Shown here: one piece after another, positions 21,636 through 34,700 of the stretch | Position numbering within the stretch: the first letter of the stretch is position 1 | How the letters are laid out: every line of letters starts with the position of its first letter | Assembly: GCA_947561395.2 (NCBI GenBank) | Contig: OX387187.1 | Span: forward strand, 37,987,829-38,051,828 | From: Buxus sempervirens | Lineage: Eukaryota > Streptophyta > Magnoliopsida > Buxales > Buxaceae | Length of the DNA stretch: 64,000 nucleotides | Direction of reading: 5' to 3' | The notes under the pieces: generated by a model | Seen by the model: only the letters and a program-made list of their open reading frames with translations | What the model was told of the DNA's origin: nothing | The model's database searches: none | Position numbers and translations under genes: made by a program

Positions 21636-22339
21636 TAGGGCTGGAAATGGGTCGGATATATATCCGAATTCGATCCGAAATTGGCAAATCCAATCCAAAG
21701 TCTAAGATCCATGGTTCGAATATGGATCTGAAATCTAAGATCCGAAAGAATTCGGATTCAAATACGAATATACATATATCCAACCGAATAGGATCCGATC
21801 GAAATCATATATATCCTATACGTAAACCTAGAGCAGACATTGGTTAGATTGTAGACCATTTATAAACTACGGTTGAACCATCATAACTAAAACCAAAAAC
21901 CTTTGAGAACAATTTGCCATAAATCTAAACTTTTTCTCCTCTTTGTTGCTGCCACCCTCCGGTGACTGGTACCTGCAAACCCACTTAAAGAACCAATTCT
22001 AAAACCTCCTATTTTGCTTTGAAATTCTATTGTCCAGAACAGGCCGGTCGTTCTAAGTTATGGGGTACGATTTTTTTTTGCCAGTCGCTCAATATCCACT
22101 GTTGCGTGGTGCTTCAAATTTGAAGTTCAAACCCATTTCTCATTTAAATCTCTCTGAGTAGGGCTGGCAATGAGTGGGATATATATCCGAATTCGATTCG
22201 AAACCGAAATTTGCGAATTCAAATATAGGATTTAGATCCGTGGTTCGAATACGGATTTGAAATCTAAGATCCAAAAAAATTCGGATTCAAATACGAATAT
22301 CCATATATCCGATCCGTATTCGACCGATTGCCACCCCTA
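21636..22339. mobile_element. Composite hAT MITE with 8-bp target duplication
   Basis: The outer ends are TAGGGCTGGAAATGGG and GATTGCCACCCCTA. Perfect CCTCGGAT octamers flank them at 21628-21635 and 22340-22347, so the whole 704 bp moved or was duplicated as one unit. Inside are two copies of the same MITE family: a 3'-truncated one at 21636-21815 and a complete 181-bp one at 22159-22339. Both contain GGATATATATCCGAATTCGA and CGGATTCAAATACGAATAT. A ~340-bp unrelated spacer separates them. Confidence 0.85.
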
Positions 22340-22592
22340 CCTCGGATAAGATCATATCCCAGCAAGATGAAGAGATTATGGGTGTACTTGGGTGGGTTTT
22401 ATTTTGTTTTGAAGTAAACCCAAAACCAAACTAAATTATAAAAAATTTAAATTAAAAAAACAAACCAGGACAAAATGTTGAATCTATAATCAAATTTGAA
22501 ATTTTTTGGTTGGTTTTGTTTCTAATCTAGTCAAAGTTATATTGTTTCTACAAATAGTTTCCAAGATTCAAAACCTTGTTTGTAATTGGGCC

Positions 22593-22920
22593 GTTTGGTA
22601 GGGTTTCTGGATTATGATTTAGATTTTGAAAAACTAGATTCTCAATATTGATTCTTAGAATTGAAAATCTTGTTTGAATGCTTTAGATTTTAACTTAATT
22701 GTTTAGATTGGCCCCACCACTATGAATAGCCCCAGTTACCACTTGGGTTTTCTTATTTTAATCGTCAAAATCTGTAGAAACACATAAAAAGTAGATTGTG
22801 GTTTTTAATTAGATTTTAACATCTGATTTGACAATCCAGCTTTCAAAAACCATATCAAACAGCTTAATGGATCTTGGTTTCAATCCTACAAGAATCCAAA
22901 AACCACAAACCCTACCAAAC
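22593..22920. mobile_element. MITE with GTTTGGTAGGGTTT terminal inverted repeats
   Basis: Left end GTTTGGTAGGGTTTCTGGAT; the right end is the inverse, AACCACAAACCCTACCAAAC. About 330 bp, non-coding, with internal AGATTTTAAC / AGATTGTGG blocks mirrored between the halves. No target duplication was identified. Confidence 0.6.
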
Positions 22921-24522
22921 TGATAGATGAACATATAAGGTTTCTATAAACACGCTTAATTCTTACTTATTTATTTATTATTTTTGGGGCGAGCAGTGGG
23001 GTCGAGATGCTTCATCTTTTGTCATCTCGTCACTTTCGAGTGAGTGCTTGTCAACGTAATCCCAAAGCTGCTTTGCTGCCTTTCCGTGAAAAAGCCCTTT
23101 GGAGGAGACTTGGAGTCTTGACTCTAGGAGCGCCACGCAATGCGTGCGTATAACGCACCCAAATTATTTGCTGACCACATACTCCTTCTCTACGCTACAC
23201 GTGGATCCCATGCTCTCGGTCCCACTTCAAGATACGATCTCTTGATTTCTGACCGTTCATAATACGAGAGACCTTTTTGTCTCTACCCAAACCAACCACA
23301 ATCTTGATTTTAAGTTCGAAATGTAGGAATCCACGAAGCAAGTATATTATAACTACGGTGTTACCGTAGCACTGTAACACTACGCTGCGCCTACGTGGCG
23401 TGCAAAATCTCAAGGCCTTGTTTATTTCCTTGTAGTTAAGTTACCACATATCACATTGGGATCCTTTCTTTGGACACTTGGCTTTTGTCTTGAAACAGAA
23501 CTTACTTTATTGCTTTTGCTTCTCTCTTTTCTCGCTGGTTTCAACTTTCAACAAGTAAGAAAAATGAACAAAACAGGCTCAATAGAAAAAAGAAAAAGGA
23601 ATTAAGAGATGTAAAATGAACAAGGGGCTGTTTGGAGAAATATTGGAAAATAAAAGTTCTTTTTTTTTTTTAAAGATTCATAGATGCAAAAGCTTTGTGT
23701 GGTGTTATTAAATTCTAACTTGATTAACATTTACCACCTGGGTTTTAGATTACTAATATGAGATGATGATAAACATATGTAATCATGGTTTTTTAATATT
23801 TGTCATTATTGTATTATTAAACAATTGCAATGATGTTAGAAATCACAGATCAGAAGATGCTCATTAATTTTGTTGTAATAAACTTGATTTAGTGAAACAC
23901 AAGTTGGCTATTTTTTCCAAGAAAAAAAAGATAAAAAATTTAGTTTTCTTTTTAATCTTTTATTTATTTATTTATTTATTTTTACTGTACCTATAGTCTG
24001 ACAATTCTTGATATTGCATTGACTCATGTAAGATAATTCAGAGAATATGTACACCCTGTATGAATGATTCTTACCACATTCCCTTCATAATGTTGTTTTT
24101 AGCACTACAATTTGTCTTGGTTCATTGGCCATAATTCGCTATTAATAAAACTATATCTCCCATTTTCCACCTAAGTCTTCTTTTGGACATCGAGAAACTG
24201 CATTGTAAGAATCCATTACTTCTTGCGGCATAGTTTCTTTCACTTTCAAACCTACAAATCTTATTTTCATCTCGCATTTTCTCAGATTTTGGGTCATGTG
24301 GAATCTTTTTTACTATTCCAGGTGTCCAAATACCAAAATATCACATTCACCATGTTTGTTGATTTACTTCGGTTAATAAAGCTGTTAAAAGGTTGCAAAA
24401 TCGGTAATCTTATATGTAGCAGCACAAGGCAAGAGAAAAGAAAAAATGAGGCATTAAACAAGTAAGAAAACCCATAAACTTGCTTCTACTACCTAGAAAA
24501 AAAAAAACCCTATCAACTCTCT

Positions 24523-24947
24523 TTATAATAAGGGGAAATTATGGGAAAGGCCTGTACTTCAAACTTTGAAGTATGTAGGTCTCCTTTTGGTGAAAATTTA
24601 TAAAAAAAAGGTCTCACATGAATAACATGTGAGCACCAATTTCCAGATCATACAATGATACAAGTATAATCATAGTAAGATACAAGCGCAATCATACGAG
24701 AGCACAATCATAGTGGAATACATGCACAATCATATGGGATATAGCATAGTATGATACAAGTATAATCATACAAGGATACAAGCATGATCATGGTAGAATA
24801 CACATATATTCATATGCAATATCATAAAAACAAGTGAGGGTAGACCTGGAAATTGGTGCTCACATGCTGTTTATATGAGGCAATTTTCATAGTTTTTCAC
24901 CAAAAGGATGCCTGCAGACGTTTGAATTACAGGCCGTAAAGGAGAAG
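24523..24947. mobile_element. Long-TIR MITE (Mutator-like), copy c
   Basis: The left arm TTATAATAAGGGGAAATTAT is followed by CTTCAAACTTTGAAGTATG and GTGAGCACCAATTTCCAG; the inverse GAAATTGGTGCTCACATG lies near 24850. The interior GATACAAG-type repeats match copies a and b. The outermost right end is missing. Confidence 0.65.
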
Positions 24948-25199
24948 TTAACTAATTGTACATTTTCTTGTGTATTTTTGTTTTGTGAAATGTTAACTAC
25001 AATTCTCATCCTTGTAATTTTAAAACAAGGACAAGGAAACCTCGTACATGAGGAAGTGGAGTTGCCTTAGATCTTCAAAATATAAAAATATGAAACAACC
25101 CAAAATGACATCTCTTCACCACATAAAAAGTGAAAAAACAAAAAAAGAAAAGAAAGAGACGACGAACACCAAGTCCGTAATACGTACACATAAGCGCAA

Positions 25200-25742
25200 A
25201 GAGCGAAGAGCACGAGCCCTTTGATCTCCTCAAAAACCTACTTTTGACCGCTTACTTGAAGGTTGGTTTTGTTAAAGGACACCCTAACCCTCTCTCTCTC
25301 TCTATATGTGTTTTTGTTTTTTTATCTTTCTCTTTCATAACTCTTCCTTCTCAGCCAAAAAAACCACGCGATTCGAGTCTTATGCACTCTTTTCTCTCGC
25401 GTTTTCTTTCTCTGTATATCTGTCGTCATGATTCCCGCCATTATCTTCTTTACGTTTTGTTGAATTGAAAACCCTAATTTGTGATATATATTTGTTCTCT
25501 CACTGTCGTTTCTTCAGGTAAATTGGCGAAATACTTGAATAATGGGGTTGGTGGATGTTAAATTGTGTGTTGTTACGTGGGTTTGGGTTGTAATGCTGAT
25601 TTTCTAGGGTTTCTGGGGTCATTTTTATGTTTTGTAATCTGGTTTTGTGTTTGTGATGATGGATCTGTTTGTTTTCTTAATCTGTTTTTTTTTTTTTTGC
25701 AGAGGAAGAAAATAAGCGAGAGGGGAACGAGGGTTCGGATTT
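25200..25742 (+). promoter_or_regulatory. eIF4G promoter-proximal region and 5' leader with intron
   Basis: A CT-rich tract (25290-25303) followed by TATATG is typical of plant leader regions near transcription starts. A leader intron is supported by donor TTCAG/GTAAAT (25517/25518) and acceptor TTTTTTTGCAG at 25702. The remaining leader is 40 bases, GAGGAAG... to the ATG at 25743. Leader introns commonly raise expression of plant housekeeping genes. No exact transcription start can be given. Confidence 0.6.
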
Positions 25743-28700
25743 ATGTCCCTTAATCAATCAAGGTCTGACAAGAGCGAGTCGCAGTACAGAAAATCTGGTC
25801 GATCCGGAAGCTCCGGTCAGCAGAAGAGCTTCGCAGGCGGCGCAGGGAAGGGCGGTGGCGGGACCGCCCCTCCACAATCTCCTTCGATCAATACATCCTC
25901 GCCGTTGTCGGGGAGCCGAAGGTACTCTTTAATTTTTCCTTTTTTTGATCATGATCCAGTTTCCGTTTTTTGCGTGGTGATTTAGAGAGAAGTTTATTGA
26001 AAACTTAGGGTTCGTTATGTGAGTGTTGTTTTGGATATTTCAGCCTTAAGAAGCCTAATGGACAAGGAGGGCACTCTAGGGTGAGCAATACCAGTGCAAA
26101 TTTGGAGCCGAAAACTGCTACTGCTCCCCGAAACGTACAGAATGGTGTCCATGTTCAGTCCCCATTACAAGGTACGGAAAAAATTTTGTATTTTATTATG
26201 TATATTTTATCTTTAGGCAGTATTTATGTAACTTTATTAGTAATTATTGGATTATGATTGAACAATATATGTAGAGAATTTTGTGCTTCGAATGTTGGTT
26301 TTAATGGATTCTGTTGAATTGGTACAATGTTTTGTTACTGATTTTTTTCTCTACTTGGTTTCTACACAGGATCATCCGATGCACCAGTCTCTGGTGCTGC
26401 GGTCAAGCCGACCGATCCATCCACTTATAGAACGACCCGAGCTGTTCCAAGGGCTCCATCTTCTCAGTCTTCCAGCGGAGCTTCGGCTACAACACCCCCA
26501 AATCCTGCAAAAGGTATTACCTTTATGCATCTGGTGTGTTACCTAGTCATGGCATGGGAAATCTCTCTCTCTCTTTTTATTTGCTGATGGGCTGATAATT
26601 ACCATCACTCGGTTTGGTGCGCATGGATGATAGGAATTATAGAATTGTGGTTCTTTTCTAGTTGCATGAATTAAATTTGTGTCACAGTATAAAAGTTTTG
26701 CTCACAAATTTTTTTTGGTCAAGCTTGCAATAGGCTTGGATTTTCATTAATTCTGTTATACTGAATTTGATGCTGATTCTGTCTTTCAATGCCATTATCT
26801 CAGGAGATGTTTCTAGGAACTTCCCTCTTCAATTTGGGACAATAAATTTCATGAATGGGATGCAGGTATATTATATTCTCTTAAAATTTCTCTATAGCAT
26901 AAGATTTTTTTTTTGTTTTAAAATTTTCTTATTTCGCTTCTTCTCTTTTGTATTGCTTCTGGTTTTTTTTATTGTTTAAAACTAAGAAGAAACTATTATG
27001 TGCCCTTTGAGTTTGTAGATACCTGCCCGAACAAGCTCAGCTCCCCCAAATATAGACGAGCAGAAACGCGATCAGGTGTGTTTGCCTTGGAACTTCTCCA
27101 CTCCTTATGGTAACGTGTTATGGTCAAAATGGTTAGAGGGCTTGATTTGAGTGTTTCATCAGTTTTTTGGTTTTGGTTGTATTTGTCGGATTTTATGACA
27201 TCTGTTATTACTTATTAGAGCTAGCCTCCTTGTCTTGAGTTCGCGGCACAGAGAGGTTTACTTGGAGCAAAGCGGTAACCGTCTCAAAAAACAGAGAAGG
27301 CCTATCTGTTATCTGAAATGTGAGTTTGTGTAAAGAAGGGTTGGCTGGAACGCAGTGAGCTGTGGGGATACATGTTTCTAGTGGGAAAGTTGCCTACTAA
27401 AGCTAGAGCTGCTTAGGACTAGTATGATCTTTTGCTGCAATCCCAAATGGTTATGCAGTTTGATTGGATACAGTCCCTCACATCTAGGGAATTTTTTTTT
27501 TAATATGAGTAATGAGATAAGTTCCATTAAAAGGAAAGGAGAGAATAGGGAAAAAACAAGAGCCCACACATGAGGAATGGATGAAAACACCACAATCTAA
27601 GGATTTTGATGTGCTGGTTAGGTTAGAGACAATCCTAGGATTGATGGTATGTGTCAAATTGGATCCTATACTTTTTTTGGGATCGCATACACCATCTTGC
27701 TTCTACTACTGATGGCCTTGACTGCTCACACTTTAAAAAGCTTTCACTATAGTGGCAAGTAACTTCTAGTCTACTAGGATGGCTAAAACTGTTTTTCTTG
27801 TTGGTTGTTTCATATACGGTTCACACTCTGGTGGCTGATAGTTTTTTCCTGTTAATTTTAGCATCTCCCACATTTTTCTGCGGTACCTCTTCACAAGTCA
27901 AGCCTGAGGCGTTAAAGTTATCTTTGACATCCAAAGTTACAAACCTGAACAATATGTGATAAGAACTGATGGAACATTTTAAATAAGATGCATATAGTTT
28001 TGGGATTGCAACATCATGTTGTATGAATGATATAAAACTGTATTGCACCTTATCTCATGCCCTTTCCATAATATTTTCTATTGTTTTTATGATTAACTAG
28101 TTATTATGCATGTTATCTTATACAGTAACCTTCAAAATCTGAGATGAGGCCGCCACATTGATGTATTTTTGAAATTTGTCCCGAGAAGGATCACAATCTG
28201 AGAAGTTTTTCCCATTTTTGGTATCTATTCTAATTATATTTGCCTGGAATATAATGTTGTAGTCTTAGTTGAATGTTTATCAAGTCATTTCACCATGTTG
28301 TAGCTGCAGGTAACATGACTTTTGGTCCCATTTTTGGGTTTCTTTGATTGAGATCCCTGATTTGTGTTTCCTGTTTTGTTGCTTGGGGAGTTGAGTTTTT
28401 GTTATCTTTCTCAAGTCCATGGATCTTTTTTTTGCAGGCACGCCATGATTCTTTTAAATCTGAGCCCACATTGCCTATTCCTTCTGTTCCTAAGCATCAG
28501 CCAAAGAAGGATGTGACCAGTATCAATGCTTCAAACACTGGGGAATCCCATTCTTCATCTCAGGCCAAAAGGGATGTGCAATCTCATGCTCCGATTGCAT
28601 CTGCTGCCATTCAGACCCAGCATTCTCCTGTTATCCCTATCACCGGCATTTCAATGTCAATGCCGTTTCAGCAGCCACAAGGTCCTATACAATTTGGTGG

Positions 28701-31700
28701 CGCTAACCCGCAGATTCAGCCTACAGCTGCTTCATTGCAAATGCCAATGTCATTACCTGTAGGGAATGCTTCCCAAATGCAGCAACAGGTGTTTAGTCTC
28801 CAGTCTCATCCTTTGCCACCTCAGGGGTTGATTCATCAGGGACAGAGCTTGAGCTTTGCACCTCAAATGGGTCATCAGCTGGGCCCTCAGATGGGAAACT
28901 TGGGAATTGGTATGAATCCACAGTTTGCACAGCAGCAGGCTGGAAAATTTGGTGGTCCCCGTAAAGCTGTCAAAATCACTGATCCTAAAACTCATGAAGA
29001 ATTGAGGCTCGATAAAAGGGCAGACCCATATATGGATGCAGGGTCAGTAGGCATTAGGTCACAGAACAATCTCCCATCTCAATCCCAGCCCATTCCATCG
29101 TTTGCTACTCATCAGATCAACTATTACTCTCCGGTACAGCCAAACACTTATAATTCCCCTTCCATATACTTTCAAAATCCAACATCTCTCCCTTTAACAA
29201 GTACCCAGATGACATCTGGTTCTCCAGCATCAAGGTTTAACTATCCAGCTGGCCAGGGTCCGCAGTCTGCACTGTTTGTGAATCCTTCTTCCGTTAACTC
29301 TTTGCCTGTTACTAAGACTGGTCCTACAATGCGTGGGAATGCTGAGATGTCAAACTCAGAACATCTTCATGATTCACGTACTATCACATCTGCTCCTGCT
29401 TCCATACAGGTGACACTGAAACCAGCTTCTGGATCTTATGGAGAAAAGATTGGGTCCTCTTCAGTGTCGATTAGTGCACCTGTTGTTAGTAAGGATGAGT
29501 CAGCTAAGGTATTAAGGGCAGCTAGGGAAGCTAGCTCAATTCCTTCGCAAAAGGACCCTGAATTTCTTACAGAAAGCTCTATGCGACAGTCAAGAGCTCT
29601 TCCTGAAGCATCTCCTTTCAACCAATCACATGTTATTTCCAAACACTCTGCTTCTGCGTCTGTTGCTGTTTCAGTGGAGAGAATTTCCTCTATTTCTTTT
29701 GCGTCTACTCCTTCTGAGGATACTGCATCTCTTTTGTCCAATAATGAAGGCAGAAGAAGGGAAACAGTTAGAAGGTCAGACTCTTTTAAAGATAATCAGA
29801 AAAATTTGAGCAAGAAGGATCTACGACAATCCCAATCGTTGCATCAGGTAATATGTTCAGGTTTTATATAAGTTTCTACCTTTTAATACGTAATTTTTGG
29901 CTCTAATAACTTGTGGAAATGGGCTACCTGCAGGTTGATGCTTCTGATTCTACCAGTAGTCCAAAGTCTTCTTCATTAATAACATCCACAGATGATGTCA
30001 AATCTGGTGATACAATACCGGTTCCTCCGCAGATGGTGATTGAACCATCTTCCACTATTTTGAGCTTGCCTTCTCTGGGTTTGGAAGAAGGTTACAGCTC
30101 TTCACAACATGGAGCCGATGAAAGTTTAAATGGTAGAACAATTTTGGCTCCATCAGAAACTTCTGAATGTTTGTTGGGACCTATCAGAAAGCAATTAACT
30201 GATGCTACTGATGCTTCTGAAGCATTGACTGATAGTGTTGAACTTGGAAAGATGTCCACCGAGGAACCATTGGACACATCTGGTTGTGGAACTGTTTCTG
30301 ATGGTTCTGGGACTGTTCATCATGTGAAAGAAGGTGATCATGTACTGCAGATGAGTCAACTGAAAAATGAACCTGTAACAGTTGAAAATAAAACCAAGCT
30401 GCCTGAAGGGACTAAACAAGAGGACAGTAATTTTGAGATCCTTCTAGTGTCTGATTCATCCCGGTCTTCGGAAATAAGTAAACAAGGTGATGAGGATGCC
30501 CATCTGAAAGTACCTGTTGATAATGAGCATGGGATTGGGACTGTTGAGCCTGAACAGGGGGAACCTATGAAAGAATTAGCTGGTTGTGGCTTGGAAAATG
30601 ATAGGACAACTGTGAACTTGGTGGGGTCGATTACTGCATCTTCAGACTCCATCGAGGCTGAAGCTGCTTCTGGACTTGTTTCATCTTTGGCCTCTCATGA
30701 AGATAAGACTTACACTTTGGATTCCTGTAAAAGTATAAATACCAAGGAAGTTGCCACTATGGATCCCGGTGTAAATCAGGAGCTGGCTCCCATCCCAACC
30801 TCCATTTCTTCAGAAGCAGCTTCTAAAGCTGAGGCCAGAGGTGTAGAGGACACTGGAAGTGGGCCAATTTCCACTCAAGTGTCTGCTTCCAGGGAGAAGC
30901 TTACCTTGGAATCTAATAGGGCAAAAAATACAACCTCTAAAGGCAAAAAAAAAAGAAAAGAAATTCTTCAGAAAGCGGATGCCGCTGGATCACATTCTGA
31001 TCTTTATGTGGCATATAAGGCTCTAGATGAAAAGACAGAATCCACTGTTTCATCAGATAGTTTAGATGGTATTTCCGTTGTTGATAGTAAGCAGTTAAGC
31101 GTAGATGCCACTGAAAAGGATCTTGTGGCAGATGAGGATGACAGGCAGAGCAAAGCTGAACCAGATGATTGGGAAGATGCTGCTGATATTTCTACTCCAC
31201 AGTTGAAAACCTCGGAAAAAGGGGAACAGGTACATGGTGGCATGCTGCATCACGATGAAGATGCAAATGGAGTTATGGGGAAAAAGAAGTATTCTAGAGA
31301 TTTCCTACTGACATTTTCAGAGCAGTGTACCAATCTTCCTGTGGAATTTGAAATTACATCTGATATAGCGGACATCCTGATGGGCTCTAAAATCATTACT
31401 CCTAATCTTCTTGATCGTGAAATAAGAGTTATAGATAGACCAACTGGGGTATCTAGGCCTGAGCGCCGTGGGAGTGTTATAATGGAGGATGACAAATGGA
31501 GTAAATCACCTGGTCCTTTTCCATATGTTAAGGACCCACGTGTTGATATTGGCCATGGAGGTAATGTCATAGGTTTTCGACCAGGACAAGGAGTCAACCA
31601 TGGTGTTTTGAGGAATCCTCGTGGTCAGACTCATGGTCAGCATGGCGGAGGGATTCTATCTGCTCCAATGCAGTCCATGGCATCACAGGGAGGGCAAAGA

Positions 31701-34700
31701 GTTGATGCTGACCGGTGGCAGCGTGCTAATGTTTTTCAGAAGGGTTTAATTCCTTCTCCTCAAACTCCATTGCAGGTAATGCACAAAGCTGAGAAGAAGT
31801 ATGAAGTAGGCAAAGTTTCCGATGAGGAACAGGCTAAACAAAGGCAATTGAAGGGTATCCTCAACAAGCTTACTCCTCAAAACTTCGAAAAACTATTTAT
31901 TCAAGTCAAAGAGGTTAACATTGACAATGCAATTACTCTCACTGGTGTCATCTCACAGATCTTTGACAAGGCACTCATGGAACCAACTTTCTGTGAAATG
32001 TATGCTAACTTTTGTTATCATCTAGCTGGTGAATTGCCTGATTTCAGTGAGGACAACGAAAAGATCACCTTTAAAAGATTGCTTTTGAACAAGTGCCAGG
32101 AAGAATTTGAGAGAGGGGAAAGAGAGCAAGCTGAAGCTAATAGAGATGAAGAGGAGGGTGAGATCAAACAGTCTAAAGAGGAGAGGGAAGAGAAAAAAAT
32201 CAAGGCAAGAAGAAGAATGTTAGGAAATATTAGATTGATTGGAGAACTGTACAAAAAGAAAATGTTGACTGAGAGAATAATGCACGAATGCATCAAAAAG
32301 TTGCTGGGTCAGTATCAAAATCCAGATGAAGAAGATGTTGAAGCTCTATGCAAGTTAATGAGCACAATTGGTGAAATGATAGACCACCCAAAAGCCAAGG
32401 AACATATGGATGCATATTTTGACATGATGATGAAATTATCGAACAACATGAAATTATCTTCTAGGGTCAGGTTCATGTTGAGGGATGCAATTGATCTGAG
32501 AAAGAACAAATGGCAGCAGAGGAGGAAAGTTGAAGGACCGAAAAAAATTGAGGAGGTACACAGGGATGCAGCTCAAGAACGACATGCACAAACGAGTAGG
32601 CTTGCTCGTGGTCCAAGCATTAATCCTTCAGGGCGGAGGGGGCAACCTATGGATTTTGCTCCAAGAGGGTCATCTATGTTAGCTTCTCCAAATGCCCAGA
32701 TGAGTGGTTTTCGGGGGATGCCGTCACAGATTCGTGGATTTGGCACTCAGGATGTTCGAGCGGAAGAAAGAAATCCTTATGAGAGCAGGACACTATCAGT
32801 TCCCTTACCACAGAGGCCAATAGATGATGAGTCTATTACTCTTGGTCCCCAAGGTGGTCTTGCTAGAGGGATGTCTATCCGAGGACAGCCATTGATGCCA
32901 AGTGTTCCTTTGGTGGATAATTCTTCAAGCACTGGAGACTCCAGAAAAATTTCAGCTGGTCCAAATGGTTATAATTCTGCATCAGAGTGGACACCTTATA
33001 GTTCAAGAGAAGAACTTTTGCCTAGATCCATCCCAGAGAGGTTTATGGGACCACCAGCTTGTGACCAACCAAGCTCTCAAGGACGTGGTATGTATTATGG
33101 TAATAGGGACTCCCGGACCGGTGATCGTTCTTTTGATAGATCTATGGCAACTGCCACTGCCCCCTGGGTGCAGGGATCCGCTGTCACGGAAAGAAGTGTT
33201 CATTCAGAAAAAGTGTGGCCTGAAGAACACCTACGAGATATGTCAATAGCAGCAATCAAAGAATTTTACAGGTTTATTCTGGTTTCACATATGTTTTTTG
33301 CTTTTTTAAATCCCTTTTAATATATATATTTTGTAAATCTGCAGTACCCTTGTTATTGTGCTATCTTCCAAGTTTTATGCATTTCAGGCATGGGAACTGG
33401 TTTTTTCAAGCTTATCTGCCACCAAAAAAACTATATGCGTTTTTCTGATTCTTATTTTTGTTTTTTTTTTCCCTTTCCTATGTTGTTGATTTGCATAAGG
33501 TTGCTTTTTTAACCATTTGATATCATTTATGGTTTCATATGTATGTTTTATTGATCCCAATTGGTTATACTTTTAACATATCTATGCTTTTATGTTAGAG
33601 GCACTTGCTTTGACGTGAAATTTCCTATTTCTTAAACCATGCTATTTTTTGTACCATCCTGTAACCCTTGCGAGAATGTATTCAACTATGTTCAAGGTTC
33701 TTTCTTACTGGGGCAACAGCCAGACATTATTATTGTCATGCAAGAGTCATATAGAGTTGGTTGTTGAAAAGTTCCAACTTGGAATTATTTGAAGCCAAAA
33801 CTATGGTTTTCATGGGAGACGACTTTAGCTGGCTTGAGAAATGACTGTGTGCCAGAAGCATCTAATCTTGTACATATGCTTGGGTGAAATGCGTTCTTAA
33901 GTGTTTTGAGGACTTGCATTATGGAATATTATAGTCCAAAATTTGACTGTTTACAAGTAACTAAGGAGGTTTGGCAAAAAAAGGTTCTTCAGCATCTTAT
34001 TTTCAGAACTAATAATGGAATTCATCATAATGACTGGAAGTTCAATGGGCTAAGGTTTTAAGGTGCAGTCCTTGGAAGAAAATCCTTGCTCCATTTCTTT
34101 TTTCGCTCCTTGGGAACAATTGTTTTTGTACTTCAGAGTGACCCTTAAGAAGATAGGGAAGTGAGGCGGAGGAGGAGGAGAGAAAAGAAGGGGGGGGGGG
34201 GGGGGGGGGGTGGGTGGGTGTGTTTGGTGGTTGCTTGATACCTAGTAAAAGTCTCTCTTTTTTCCTGTGTCTTATAACGATATTATTATATATTTACATT
34301 CTTTTTTTGTCTTCAGATGACTTGGCAAGTAACTTTGGCTTAACCAGGGTGAAAAACCGGAATGAGTCTGGCTAAAAAAAATGTGTCCAGCTCCTTTTTG
34401 AAAGTTATTAGTCGTCTTTCTTTTCTATCATTAAGTGTGATACTCAGTTGCATGAGTTAGATCTGGTAATCAAGGAATCCTTTGAGTGTCAGAGCCTTTT
34501 TTCTAGGATTGCTGCCTAACTAGATTAATGCTAATTATGTAGTCCAGGAGTGTTGCTTGGAATCAATTATATCTATAATCGGGGATGGTAGTGTGCATGT
34601 TGCTCATCAAATCAGTGCTGGATGGCTTAAATGCAAGCAGCTTTTGATGTGTTATTTGATCAATGTGTTTAACTCAAACTAAAAGGAAAATTTTACCAAG

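Larger units (their letters stand above)
22925..31811 (+). repeat. Segmental duplication, right copy (contains the intact eIF4G 5' half)
   Basis: The counterpart of 8890-17154 in the same orientation. It holds the undeleted eIF4G exons 1-7, one MULE-type MITE and an empty site for the 1.2-kb hAT element. Homology on the coding side ends at the KKYEVG codons (about 31811). Confidence 0.9.

Noticed and set aside
31004..32509. Several minus-strand open frames of 64-115 codons across eIF4G exon 7 and again at 62519-63649
   Set aside because: They are antisense shadows of the conserved MIF4G coding sequence and repeat with each MIF4G copy.
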